Part shown: positions 1-6,576 of the stretch, in pieces
Layout of the letters: each line of letters starts with the position of its first letter
Numbering within the stretch: the stretch's first letter is position 1
Assembly: GCA_029100605.1 (NCBI GenBank)
Contig: JAQXPK010000106.1
Span: 1 to 34,367 of the forward strand
Length of the DNA stretch: 34,367 bases
Origin: Bacillota bacterium
GTDB lineage: Bacteria > Bacillota > Clostridia > Oscillospirales > Oscillospiraceae
Reading direction: 5' to 3'
Made by a program: the position numbers and the translations under genes
Notes under the pieces: generated by a model
What the model was told of the DNA's origin: nothing
Database searches by the model: none
The model's input: the letters and a program-made list of their open reading frames with translations, nothing else

Positions 1-29
1 AAAAGAAACGGCCTGCTTCAAGCAGACCG
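1..29 (-). terminator. Rho-independent terminator of the zinc-ribbon gene
   Basis: Read on the minus strand, an 8-bp stem (arms 22-29 and 9-16, one G-T wobble) with a 5-nt loop is followed by TTTCTTTT. It lies 9 bases downstream of the stop codon of the gene at 38-376, so it should end that transcript. Confidence 0.75.
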
Positions 30-37
30 CTGTCCCA

Positions 38-376
38 CTATTCCATTTCTTCAAATTCATCTTCATCGAACTCGTCCACATCATCAAGCTGCATTTCCTG
101 ATGCCTGCGCCCAAACCGCATATCGTATTGCTCCTGGGCAAGCGCCTTGACTTCCGGGCGGCGATCCTGCATTCTGTTTTTCAGCCATGCCTTCTGATCC
201 TTCGACAAATACCAGGGAAGATTGAATAGCCGGTTCAAAGTCTCCTGTTTGGCTTTTTCTTCTGGAGGTAGTTTGGCACAGTCTTTGCAGATATGCGTGG
301 CATGACCCTTGCCGGTAAATTTCTCGTTGGCTCTGTATCTGCCGCACACCTTACAATAGTGACCATTCTTTTTCAT
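38..376 (-). CDS. Small zinc-ribbon protein with acidic tail, function unknown
   Basis: This encodes 112 residues starting MKKNGHYCKVCG. Two CxxC pairs (C8/C11 and C30/C33) form a probable four-cysteine zinc ribbon. The middle part is basic and tryptophan-containing and looks helical. The last 15 or so residues are almost all Asp/Glu. The start at 376 was chosen over an in-frame upstream ATG at 406 because GGAGG stands 9 nt before it. The gene is monocistronic, with a candidate promoter at 424-452 and a terminator at 1-29. I recognise the general type as a conserved hypothetical protein of gut Clostridia, but cannot name a function. A nucleic-acid or protein-binding role is only a guess from the ribbon and the charge split. 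Confidence 0.8.
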   Translation of the reverse strand: MKKNGHYCKVCGRYRANEKFTGKGHATHICKDCAKLPPEEKAKQETLNRLFNLPWYLSKDQKAWLKNRMQDRRPEVKALAQEQYDMRFGRRHQEMQLDDVDEFDEDEFEEME

Positions 377-423
377 CGTATCCCGCCTCCTGCATAGATT
401 TCTCATCTAGTGACATTGCAATC

Positions 424-452
424 ACTATAACACAGATGGAAACCACGAGCAA
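424..452 (-). promoter_or_regulatory. Candidate promoter of the zinc-ribbon gene
   Basis: On the minus strand TTGCTC (447-452) and TATAGT (424-429) are separated by 17 bp. The predicted start of transcription falls near 417, inside an imperfect dyad centred on ATTGCAAT (about 409-427). That dyad could be an operator, but there is no other support for one. Confidence 0.5.
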
Positions 453-479
453 CAGAATTGTTACACATAGAGAAAAATA

Positions 480-504
480 CTCCGGTGCCATTACGACACC
501 GGAG
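480..504. terminator. Perfect 8-bp hairpin, possible terminator
   Basis: CTCCGGTG (480-487) and CACCGGAG (497-504) form a perfect stem with a 9-nt loop. On the minus strand it is followed by TATTTTTCTC, so it would terminate leftward transcription. No intact leftward gene ends here other than the tRNA far upstream. It may be left over from a lost gene. Confidence 0.45.
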
Positions 505-569
505 CTTCACTTTAGATTCCTTTCAGGAGGCAGGAAATATTCTGGAGCCTGCCCAACACCCAAACCGCA

Positions 570-716
570 AGCATAGAATGCGGTTGGGAAAAGACAGAAG
601 ATGGATACCAGTTCAAAATCTGTATACCGGCCAATACCACTGCTACAGTTCAGTTACCTAATGGTGAACAGTACGAGTTGGACCCAGAGGAGAATCCCAA
701 GACTTTGCTTCAATAA
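570..716 (+). pseudogene. C-terminal relic of an alpha-L-rhamnosidase (GH78)
   Basis: In one plus-strand frame the bases from about 570 to the TAA at 714-716 translate to a coherent peptide. It contains CGWEKTEDGYQFKICIPANT followed by TATVQLPNGEQYEL. This matches what I know of the GH78 C-terminal beta domain: a Trp-containing strand, then an 'IPANTTATVxLP' strand, then the C-terminal end. Upstream the same frame carries a stop at 513-515 and no rhamnosidase-like sequence, so roughly 95% of the enzyme is missing. No start codon or ribosome binding site serves it. The fragment shows a larger carbohydrate gene once stood here and was removed, which fits the neighbouring tRNA scar. The rest of the 377-877 interval holds only this relic, the hairpin at 480-504, the zinc-ribbon promoter and the tRNA terminator. 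Confidence 0.7.
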
Positions 717-841
717 CTCAAAAATTGATATGCAGTAAACAAAGAATAAGGCAGTGAGCCTTTATTGACCTCAATGCCTTTAGTAAGTCTCTACAAGACA
801 CCATATTTCCGATCTCCTCCACGGAGGCATCAAATAAATTT

Positions 842-877
842 AAAAGCGACTGATTTTGCTCCAAAATCAGTCGCTTT
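842..877 (-). terminator. Terminator of tRNA-Pro
   Basis: A perfect 16-bp inverted repeat (AAAAGCGACTGATTTT at 842-857 and its complement at 862-877) with a 4-nt loop begins directly after the tRNA 3' end on the minus strand. It ends in a T-rich stretch (TTTTAAATTTATTT). Confidence 0.85.
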
Positions 878-953
878 TGGTCCGAGTGGGGAGATTCGAA
901 CTCCCGGCATCCTGGTCCCAAACCAGGCGCCCTACCAACTGGGCCACACCCGG
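878..953 (-). tRNA. tRNA-Pro (anticodon UGG)
   Basis: The minus strand gives a complete 76-nt cloverleaf: acceptor CCGGGTG pairing with CACTCGG (one G-T), D stem GCCC/GGGC, anticodon stem CCTGG/CCAGG with loop TTTGGGA, T stem GGGAG/CTCCC with loop TTCGAAT, and an encoded CCA. The anticodon TGG reads proline. A strong terminator follows at once. The gene is separated from what appears to be its original promoter (1164-1192) by a duplicated 5' half and 156 bp of foreign-looking DNA. A substitute promoter lies at 1005-1033. Confidence 0.95.
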
Positions 954-957
954 ATAT
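916..957 (-). repeat. Direct repeat copy 1 (attachment-site-like), within tRNA-Pro
   Basis: Forty-two bases covering the 5' half of the tRNA, through the anticodon loop, plus four bases upstream (ATAT) recur exactly at 1114-1155. The sequences diverge on both sides. This copy is joined to the intact 3' half of the tRNA. Confidence 0.8.
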
Positions 958-1004
958 TGAATTAAGAGAAAATGCTCGTTGTGGTCAAATATGTGGTCAA
1001 GGAA

Positions 1005-1033
1005 ATTCTACCACATTTGCGGGGGACTTTCAA
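1005..1033 (-). promoter_or_regulatory. Candidate promoter supplied by the remnant, reading into tRNA-Pro
   Basis: On the minus strand TTGAAA (1028-1033) and TAGAAT (1005-1010) are separated by 17 bp. They lie about 50 bp upstream of the intact tRNA-Pro. This could have replaced the original promoter after the duplication. Confidence 0.6.
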
Positions 1034-1040
1034 GAGCGGC

Positions 1041-1070
1041 GATTGGGGGAAATTGGGGGAAAACGGGGGA
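1041..1070. repeat. Three 10-bp tandem G-rich repeats
   Basis: Three consecutive decamers (GATTGGGGGA, AATTGGGGGA, AAACGGGGGA) each carry a run of five G on the plus strand. A fourth GGGGG lies at 1021-1025. The spacing would allow a G-quadruplex or repeated protein binding on one helix face. Confidence 0.7.
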
Positions 1071-1113
1071 GTGCACAACATTTTGGGAAGTCGAACCAGT
1101 TTGGTGCTCCGGC

Positions 1114-1155
1114 TCCCAAACCAGGCGCCCTACCAACTGGGCCACACCCGGATAT
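1114..1155 (-). pseudogene. tRNA-Pro 5'-half fragment, direct repeat copy 2
   Basis: This is an exact copy of the acceptor 5' strand, D arm and anticodon 5' half of tRNA-Pro(UGG), plus the ATAT before it. After the anticodon loop the sequence changes, and no anticodon 3' stem, paired T arm or CCA end follows, so it cannot be a functional tRNA. It retains a strong tRNA-type promoter directly upstream (1164-1192), which suggests this is the original gene position. Confidence 0.75.
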
Positions 1156-1163
1156 CTGGTTGC

Positions 1164-1192
1164 ATTATATACCTTGCGGCGGCAAAATGCAA
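1164..1192 (-). promoter_or_regulatory. Promoter in front of the tRNA-Pro half copy
   Basis: On the minus strand TTGCAT (1187-1192) and consensus TATAAT (1164-1169) stand 17 bp apart, with the tRNA 5' sequence starting about a dozen bases downstream. This is typical spacing for a tRNA gene. Confidence 0.75.
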
Positions 1193-1225
1193 CCCAAAAA
1201 TGAGACTGCGGCGCGAGTTGCATTT
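1185..1225. terminator. Inverted repeat downstream of rnc, weak terminator candidate
   Basis: AAATGCAAC (1185-1193) and GTTGCATTT (1217-1225) form a 9-bp stem around a 23-nt loop, 27 bases beyond the rnc stop. The large loop and lack of a real U-tract make it a poor terminator. One arm also carries the -35 box of the tRNA promoter. Confidence 0.3.
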
Positions 1226-1251
1226 GCCTTACCGGCAGGGAGCGCTGCAGC

Positions 1252-1938
1252 TTATGCCCTGCCAGGAAACAGCGCGGCGATGGCAGCCCGGGCGGCATCC
1301 TGCTCCGCCCGCTTTTTGCTGCTGCCGGTGCCTTTGCCCACCACTGTACCATTGAGGGAAACCTCCACGGAAAACTGCTTGTCGTGGTCGGGGCCGGACT
1401 GCCCCACCAGCTCGTAGGACAGCACCTGGTTTTTCTTCTGCTGCACCAGCTCCTGCAGCTCGGTTTTATAGTCCTCGTTGTGGAGCTTTGTCACCGGCAC
1501 CTCCACGAAAATAAAGGTTTTCACCACCTGTAGCGCGGCATCCAGACCACCATCCAGGAAGCAGGCGGCGATGACCGATTCCATGGCGTCTGCCAGAATG
1601 GAATCCCGGCTCCGACCGCCTCCCTGCTCTTCGCCGTGACCCAGCAGCAGATGGCTGCCAAGGCCAATGCGGTTGGCGGCGGCAGCCAGAGTGGTTTCAC
1701 AGACCATATCCGCCCGCATTCGGGTCAGCTCGCCTTCGGGGCGGTTGGGAAAATTGCGGTAGAGGTACTCCGCCACCAGCATCCCCAGCACGCTGTCCCC
1801 CAGAAACTCCAGCCGCTCGTTGCTGAGAAGGCCGTTGTGCCACCGCTCGTTGGCATAGGAGGAGTGGGTCAGGGCGTTTTGCAGCAGGGAAATGTTGGAA
1901 AAGTGGTAGCCAATGGCGGCTTCCAGATCCTTAATCAT
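1252..1938 (-). CDS. rnc: Ribonuclease III
   Basis: The product is 228 residues, the usual length. RNase III cleaves double-stranded RNA in rRNA precursors and structured mRNAs as a Mg2+-dependent dimer. The family signature NERLEFLGDSVL spans residues 40-51, with the metal-binding and catalytic acids at E41, E44 and D48. The second acidic pair is in LADAMES (D117, E120). The N-terminal endonuclease domain covers about residues 1-130, and a double-stranded-RNA-binding domain fills about 155-226. The ATG at 1938 lies inside the 3' end of plsX (8-bp overlap), pointing to translational coupling. In many Firmicutes acpP and fab genes lie between plsX and rnc; here they are absent. The gene is the last of a long minus-strand string, and only a weak terminator follows. 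Confidence 0.96.
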   Translation of the reverse strand: MIKDLEAAIGYHFSNISLLQNALTHSSYANERWHNGLLSNERLEFLGDSVLGMLVAEYLYRNFPNRPEGELTRMRADMVCETTLAAAANRIGLGSHLLLGHGEEQGGGRSRDSILADAMESVIAACFLDGGLDAALQVVKTFIFVEVPVTKLHNEDYKTELQELVQQKKNQVLSYELVGQSGPDHDKQFSVEVSLNGTVVGKGTGSSKKRAEQDAARAAIAALFPGRA

Positions 1939-2974
1939 GCTCCGTCATCCCTTCCTTTGCCGCTGCCAGACGTTGCAGCTCTGCCTCCAGCTCTGCGGAA
2001 ATGTCAGCCGACGCGGCGTCGGCGGCCTGCTTTACGGCGTTGCGGAAGGCCAGGGCGTCGGAGGAACCGTGAGCCTTGATGACAGGCTTGCGGATGCCAA
2101 GAAACGGCGTGCCGCCGATCTCCCGGTAGTCCAGCAGCTTCATCATATCCTTCACGCCGGAGGCGCACAGCAGATACCCCAGCTTGCTAAGTAGATTCTT
2201 TTTGAACATTTTCTTCATCATGCTGCCCATGAACATGGCGGTGCCCTCAATGGATTTGAGCAGCACATTGCCGGCAAAGCCGTCGCAGACGATAACATCC
2301 ACTGCGCCCAGAGGCACGTCCCGGGCTTCTACATTGCCCACGAAGTTCACAAGACCCTGCTCCGACGCGTTTTGCAGCAGGGCGTAAGCCTCTTTTTGCA
2401 GGCTGGTACCCTTGCTGTCCTCGGCGCCGATGTTCAGCAGGCCTACCCTCGGATTTTCCACACCCAGCTGCTTTTTGGCGTAGAGGGAGCCTACCAGACC
2501 GAACTGCAGCAGAAATTCCGGCGTACATTCGGCGTTGGCGCCGCAGTCCAGAATGACGGTTTTGCCCCCAGCCTTGTTGGGCATGGCGGGGCCCATGGCG
2601 GCACGTCGGATGCCCTTGACCCGTTTGACCAGCAGCGTCGCTCCGGTGAGCAGCGCACCGGTGGAACCGGCAGAGACAAAGGCGTCTCCCTGACCGTCCG
2701 CCAGCATTTTCAGACCCACCACCATGGAAGAATTCTTCCGTTTGTGGATGATGGACGCGGGATCGTCGTGCATATCTACCACGTCGTCGGCGTTGGCGAT
2801 TTCCACGCCTTCGGGCAGAGTCTCGATGCCGTGTTTCTTGAGCACCGCCAGAATTTCCTCGCCCCGACCCACCAGCGTGATCTCGGCGCCGAAATCCTTC
2901 ACAGCTTCCAGAGCGCCCAGAACGGGAGCCTCCGGGGCGTTATCGCCGCCCATCGCGTCAAGAATGATCTTCAA
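1931..2974 (-). CDS. plsX: Phosphate acyltransferase PlsX
   Basis: PlsX converts acyl-ACP and phosphate to acyl-phosphate, the acyl donor for PlsY in phosphatidic acid synthesis at the membrane surface. The conserved N-terminal strand MKIILDAMGGDNAPEA and the block NKAGGKTVILDCGANAECTP identify it. I place the start at a TTG at 2974. There the protein begins directly with the family motif, AGAGGTGG lies about 5 nt upstream, and TTG overlaps the trmFO stop in a 4-bp TTGA junction. A GTG at 2983 would add three residues but puts the ribosome binding site too close. This gives 347 residues, normal for the family. The fapR and fab neighbours often seen next to plsX are not here. Confidence 0.93.
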   Translation of the reverse strand: MKIILDAMGGDNAPEAPVLGALEAVKDFGAEITLVGRGEEILAVLKKHGIETLPEGVEIANADDVVDMHDDPASIIHKRKNSSMVVGLKMLADGQGDAFVSAGSTGALLTGATLLVKRVKGIRRAAMGPAMPNKAGGKTVILDCGANAECTPEFLLQFGLVGSLYAKKQLGVENPRVGLLNIGAEDSKGTSLQKEAYALLQNASEQGLVNFVGNVEARDVPLGAVDVIVCDGFAGNVLLKSIEGTAMFMGSMMKKMFKKNLLSKLGYLLCASGVKDMMKLLDYREIGGTPFLGIRKPVIKAHGSSDALAFRNAVKQAADAASADISAELEAELQRLAAAKEGMTEHD

Positions 2975-4296
2975 CCGTTCCACCTCTTTCTTTCAATCTC
3001 CTTCGCCATCAGCGCGTCAATGATTTCCAATGACCGCTGGGAGATGGCGAGATTTTTTTCTGCTTTCTTTCGGATGCGCTTTTCCAGCGGCGCAATGATA
3101 CTGAAATTCACGTTCATGGGCTGGAAATTCTCAATGCTCTCGTCGCTGACGTAGAACCCCAGGGCGCCGATGGCAGTTTCCTTGGGGAAGTCCGGCAGCG
3201 GCTGACCCTGCACCTTGGCGGCCATGGCTACCGCAGCCAGATACCCGGAGGCGGTGGATTCCACATAGCCTTCCACGCCGGTCATCTGCCCGGCAAAGGC
3301 CACCAGAGGGTTGCGGCGGTCGGCGTAGTACCGATCCAGCAGCTTCGGCGACTGCAAAAAGGTATTCTGGTGCATCACGCCGTAACGGACGAATTCCGCG
3401 TTCGCCAGGGCGGGAATCATGGAAAATACCCGCTTCTGCTCGCCGAATTTCAGATGGGTCTGGAAACCCACCAGATTAAAGACGCTTTTGGCAGCGTTGT
3501 CCTGCCGCAGCTGCAACACAGCATAGGGTTCCTTCCCGGTTCTGGGGTCTTTCAGTCCCACAGGCTTCATGGGGCCGTAGCGCAGGGTGTCCAGCCCCCG
3601 GCGAGCCATGACTTCAACGGGCATACACCCCTCAAAGACGTTTTTGTCCTCGAAGCCATGCACCTCCGCTTCCTCCGCCGTGGTCAGCTCCCGGACGAAG
3701 CGTTCATACTGTTCTTTGTCCAGGGCGCAGTTGAGGTAGTCCGGAGTGCCCCGGTCGTACCGGGACTGCCACCAGGCCAGGGAATCGTCCACGGACTCCG
3801 CGGCCACCAGCGGCGCGGCGGCGTCAAAGAAGTGCAGATACCCGGTGTCCCCAAAGTAGTGCCCGATGGCTTCACTCAGGGCATCGGAGGTCAGCGGGCC
3901 GGTGGCTATAATGACCGGCTCCGGGGGAATCTGGGTAATTTCTTCGGAAATCACGGTGATATTGGAATGGCTCCGGATTTTCTCCGTGACCATTCTGGAA
4001 AAGCCGCCCCGATCCACCGCCAGACAACCGCCGGCCTCTACCCGGGTGGCATCGGCGCAGGCGAGGATCAGGCTGCCGCAGCGGCGCAGCTCCTCCTTGA
4101 GCAGTCCCACGGCGTTTTCCAGCCGGTCGCCCCGCAGGGAGTTGGAGCACACCAGCTCCGCAAAATCCGGGCTGTGGTGAGCGGGGGTCATCTTTTGAGG
4201 CTTCATCTCGTAAAGCGCTACCTCAATGCCCCGGTTTGCCAGCTGCCACGCCGCTTCGCACCCAGCCAGACCCGCACCGACGACTGTTACCTTCAT
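2971..4296 (-). CDS. trmFO: tRNA (uracil-54-C5)-methyltransferase, folate/FAD-dependent (TrmFO)
   Basis: TrmFO forms ribothymidine at position 54 in the tRNA T loop, using methylenetetrahydrofolate and FADH2 instead of S-adenosylmethionine. The 441-residue product starts with a dinucleotide-binding loop, VVGAGLAGCEAAWQLANRG (residues 4-22). It contains the family blocks LVCSNSLRGDRLENAVGLLK and AGGCLAVDRGGFS, and near the C-terminus QPMNVNFSIIAPL. Length is typical. Its ATG overlaps the topA stop by 4 bp (ATGA). The topA-trmFO order is a classic arrangement in Firmicutes, which supports the assignment. Confidence 0.96.
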   Translation of the reverse strand: MKVTVVGAGLAGCEAAWQLANRGIEVALYEMKPQKMTPAHHSPDFAELVCSNSLRGDRLENAVGLLKEELRRCGSLILACADATRVEAGGCLAVDRGGFSRMVTEKIRSHSNITVISEEITQIPPEPVIIATGPLTSDALSEAIGHYFGDTGYLHFFDAAAPLVAAESVDDSLAWWQSRYDRGTPDYLNCALDKEQYERFVRELTTAEEAEVHGFEDKNVFEGCMPVEVMARRGLDTLRYGPMKPVGLKDPRTGKEPYAVLQLRQDNAAKSVFNLVGFQTHLKFGEQKRVFSMIPALANAEFVRYGVMHQNTFLQSPKLLDRYYADRRNPLVAFAGQMTGVEGYVESTASGYLAAVAMAAKVQGQPLPDFPKETAIGALGFYVSDESIENFQPMNVNFSIIAPLEKRIRKKAEKNLAISQRSLEIIDALMAKEIERKRWNG

Positions 4297-6551
4297 GCCT
4301 TGATCTCCTTCTTGGGAGCGGACTTCTTCGCCGCCGGCTTCTTTGCCGCCGCTTTTTTCGATGCTGCTTTCGCGGCTGCCGTCTGCTTCGCTGCGGCCTT
4401 CTCCGCCGGAGCCGCGGCTTCCGCGCTTTCCGATTCGGTTTTCTTCTTATAGTAACCCCGCTGATCCTCCGGGAGGAACCGGGAGCAGTGCTCGTTGATG
4501 CAGAAGGGCTTCATCCGCCCCTTGCCGGACTTCTTGAACAGGGTCTGCCCGCACTCCGGGCAATCCTCGGCGGTGGGCACGTCCCAGGTCATGAAGCCGC
4601 ACTCCGCGCCCCGCTCGCAGGCGTAGTAGGCGTAGCCCTTTTTGGACTTGCGCTTGAGGATGCCGCTGCCGCATTTGGGGCACCGACCAGGCATCCGCTC
4701 CACCAGAGGCTTGGTGTTCTTGCACTCCGGATACCCGGGACAGGCCAGGAATTTGCCGAAACGACCGGTTTTGATGACCATTTTCCGTCCGCACAGCTCA
4801 CAGACTTCGTCGGTCTCCTCCTCCGGCACCTTCAGGTGAACGCCCTCCAGCGCCGTTTCCGCGTCGGACAGTTCCTTACTGAAGCCCTGATAAAAGTCCG
4901 CCAGCAGATCCTTCCAGTTCTGCTTTCCAGCTTCCACGTCGTCCAGCCGGGACTCCATGTTGGCGGTGAATTCCACGTCGATGATGTCGTTGAACCGCTC
5001 CAGCATCAGTCCCGTGACGATCTCTCCCAGAGGCGTGGGGGCGAGGCGCTTGTCCTGCTTTTCTACGTACTCCCGATCCTCAATGGTGGACACGGTGGCG
5101 GCGTAGGTGGAAGGACGACCCACGCCCTTTTCCTCCATGGCTTTGACCAGAGTGGCCTCGGTATAGCGGGCGGGGGGCTGGGTGAAGTGCTGCTCCTTTT
5201 CGGTTTTGGTAGAGACGGCTTTTTCTCCCGCTGCCAGCTCCGGCAGGGGAGAACCCACCGCCTCATCCTCGTCGTCCCGACCCTCCTCGTAGACGGCAAT
5301 GAAGCCTGCGAAGCGCAGACTCTGGTGACTTGCCCGGAATATATGCCCGGCGCATTCGGTGTCGATGGATACGGTGTCAAATACGGCGTTTGCCATCTGG
5401 GTGGCGAGAAAACGGCTCCAGATCAGCTTGTATAGCTTATACTGGTCGGTGGTGAGGCTGCCCCGTACCCGTTCCGGCTCCAGCTCCACATGGGAGGGAC
5501 GGATGGCTTCGTGGGCATCCTGAGCGCCGGCCTTGGTCTTGAAAACATGGTGGGAGCCATAGTAATAGAGGCTGCCGTAACGGCTGCGGATGAAGTCGGC
5601 GGCGGCATCCATGGCCTCGTCGGAAAGACGCAGGGAATCGGTACGCATATAGGTGATGAGACCTGTGGTGCCCTCGCCCTCCACGTCCACGCCTTCATAG
5701 AGCTGCTGGGCGATCATCATGGTCTTCTTGGGGGTGAAGCCCAGCTTCCGGGAGGCCTCCTGCTGCAAGGTGGAGGTGGTGAAGGGTGGGGCGGAGGAGC
5801 GCTTTTTCTCCGCTTTTTTCACGTTGGTGACGGTGAATTCCTTCCCGTCGATGTCCGCCATCACCGCCAGGGTCTGCGCTTCATTCTCCAGCTCCCGCTT
5901 TTTCTCCTCGCCCCAATACCGGGCGACGAAGGAGCCGGGCTTGCCCAGGCGGTTTAAGGTCACGTCCAGCGTCCAGTATTCTTTGGGCTGAAAGGCGCGG
6001 ATCTCATTTTCCCGATCCACCACCAGCCGGGTGGCTACGGACTGCACCCGCCCGGCGGACAGCCCCCGGCGCACCTTTTTCCACAGCAGGGGGGAAAGCT
6101 CATAGCCCACGATTCTGTCCAGGATCCGCCTGGCCTGCTGGGCATCCACCAGACAATAGTCGATGTCCCGGGGGTGCCGGATGGATTCTTTTACCACCTT
6201 TTCGGTGATTTCGTTAAAGGTGACCCGCCGCGCCTTCCCGTCGGGAAGGTTCAACAGTTCCTTCAGGTGCCAGGAAATGGCCTCTCCCTCCCGGTCAGGG
6301 TCGGTTGCGAGATACACGGTCTTGGCTTTGGACGCGTCGGCCTTCAGCTCCTTGATCAGCGCTTCCTTGCCCCGGACGGGGATATACTGGGGGGTGAAAT
6401 CGTGCTCCAAATCCACGCCCATTTTGCTCTTCGGCAGATCCCGCAGATGCCCCATGCTGGCTTTCACCAGATAGTTGGGGCCCAGGTATTTGCCAATGGT
6501 CTTGGCCTTGGAGGGCGATTCCACAATTACAAGATTTTCAGGTGTTCCCAT
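4293..6551 (-). CDS. topA: DNA topoisomerase I
   Basis: This type IA enzyme relaxes negative supercoils by a transient 5'-phosphotyrosine break. The 752-residue protein has a Toprim domain with E11 and DPDREGE (84-90), the RRGLSAGRVQSVATR block (161-175), and the catalytic Tyr in GLITYMRTDS (Y301, with R303). Three C-terminal four-cysteine zinc ribbons lie at about 584-610, 624-652 and 664-690. The last roughly 50 residues are a low-complexity Lys/Ala/Pro tail like histone H1, probably for nonspecific DNA binding. The gene is followed by trmFO (4-bp overlap) and preceded by dprA (25-bp gap). The ATG at 6551 has a GGAG about 12 nt upstream, so initiation may be modest. Confidence 0.97.
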   Translation of the reverse strand: MGTPENLVIVESPSKAKTIGKYLGPNYLVKASMGHLRDLPKSKMGVDLEHDFTPQYIPVRGKEALIKELKADASKAKTVYLATDPDREGEAISWHLKELLNLPDGKARRVTFNEITEKVVKESIRHPRDIDYCLVDAQQARRILDRIVGYELSPLLWKKVRRGLSAGRVQSVATRLVVDRENEIRAFQPKEYWTLDVTLNRLGKPGSFVARYWGEEKKRELENEAQTLAVMADIDGKEFTVTNVKKAEKKRSSAPPFTTSTLQQEASRKLGFTPKKTMMIAQQLYEGVDVEGEGTTGLITYMRTDSLRLSDEAMDAAADFIRSRYGSLYYYGSHHVFKTKAGAQDAHEAIRPSHVELEPERVRGSLTTDQYKLYKLIWSRFLATQMANAVFDTVSIDTECAGHIFRASHQSLRFAGFIAVYEEGRDDEDEAVGSPLPELAAGEKAVSTKTEKEQHFTQPPARYTEATLVKAMEEKGVGRPSTYAATVSTIEDREYVEKQDKRLAPTPLGEIVTGLMLERFNDIIDVEFTANMESRLDDVEAGKQNWKDLLADFYQGFSKELSDAETALEGVHLKVPEEETDEVCELCGRKMVIKTGRFGKFLACPGYPECKNTKPLVERMPGRCPKCGSGILKRKSKKGYAYYACERGAECGFMTWDVPTAEDCPECGQTLFKKSGKGRMKPFCINEHCSRFLPEDQRGYYKKKTESESAEAAAPAEKAAAKQTAAAKAASKKAAAKKPAAKKSAPKKEIKA

Positions 6552-6576
6552 GAATGAACATTCTCCGTTTCGTTAC

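Larger units (their letters stand above)
958..1113. mobile_element. Probable remnant of an integrative element between two tRNA-Pro half sites
   Basis: This 156-bp stretch lies between the two 42-bp direct repeats and encodes no convincing protein. It contains TGTGGTCAA twice with a 12-bp period (980-988, 992-1000), like arm-type recombinase sites. It also holds three 10-bp units ending in TTGGGGGA or ACGGGGGA (1041-1070) and a promoter. The layout fits the two ends of an integrated element that has lost its interior, but no integrase gene or fragment is visible. A local duplication remains possible. Confidence 0.5.

Noticed and set aside
458..661. Open frame of 67 codons on the plus strand
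   Set aside because: It overlaps the rhamnosidase relic in a different frame, has no ribosome binding site and its peptide resembles nothing. The relic frame carries the recognisable protein signature.
1078..1155. Second functional tRNA-Pro
   Set aside because: Only the 5' half matches. The anticodon 3' stem, T arm and acceptor 3' strand do not pair and there is no CCA.
4293..4450. Lys/Ala-rich tail of TopA as a frameshift artefact
   Set aside because: The frame is uninterrupted and ends at a TGA overlapping trmFO in the expected ATGA junction. Such basic tails are known on topoisomerase I of high-GC and some other bacteria.
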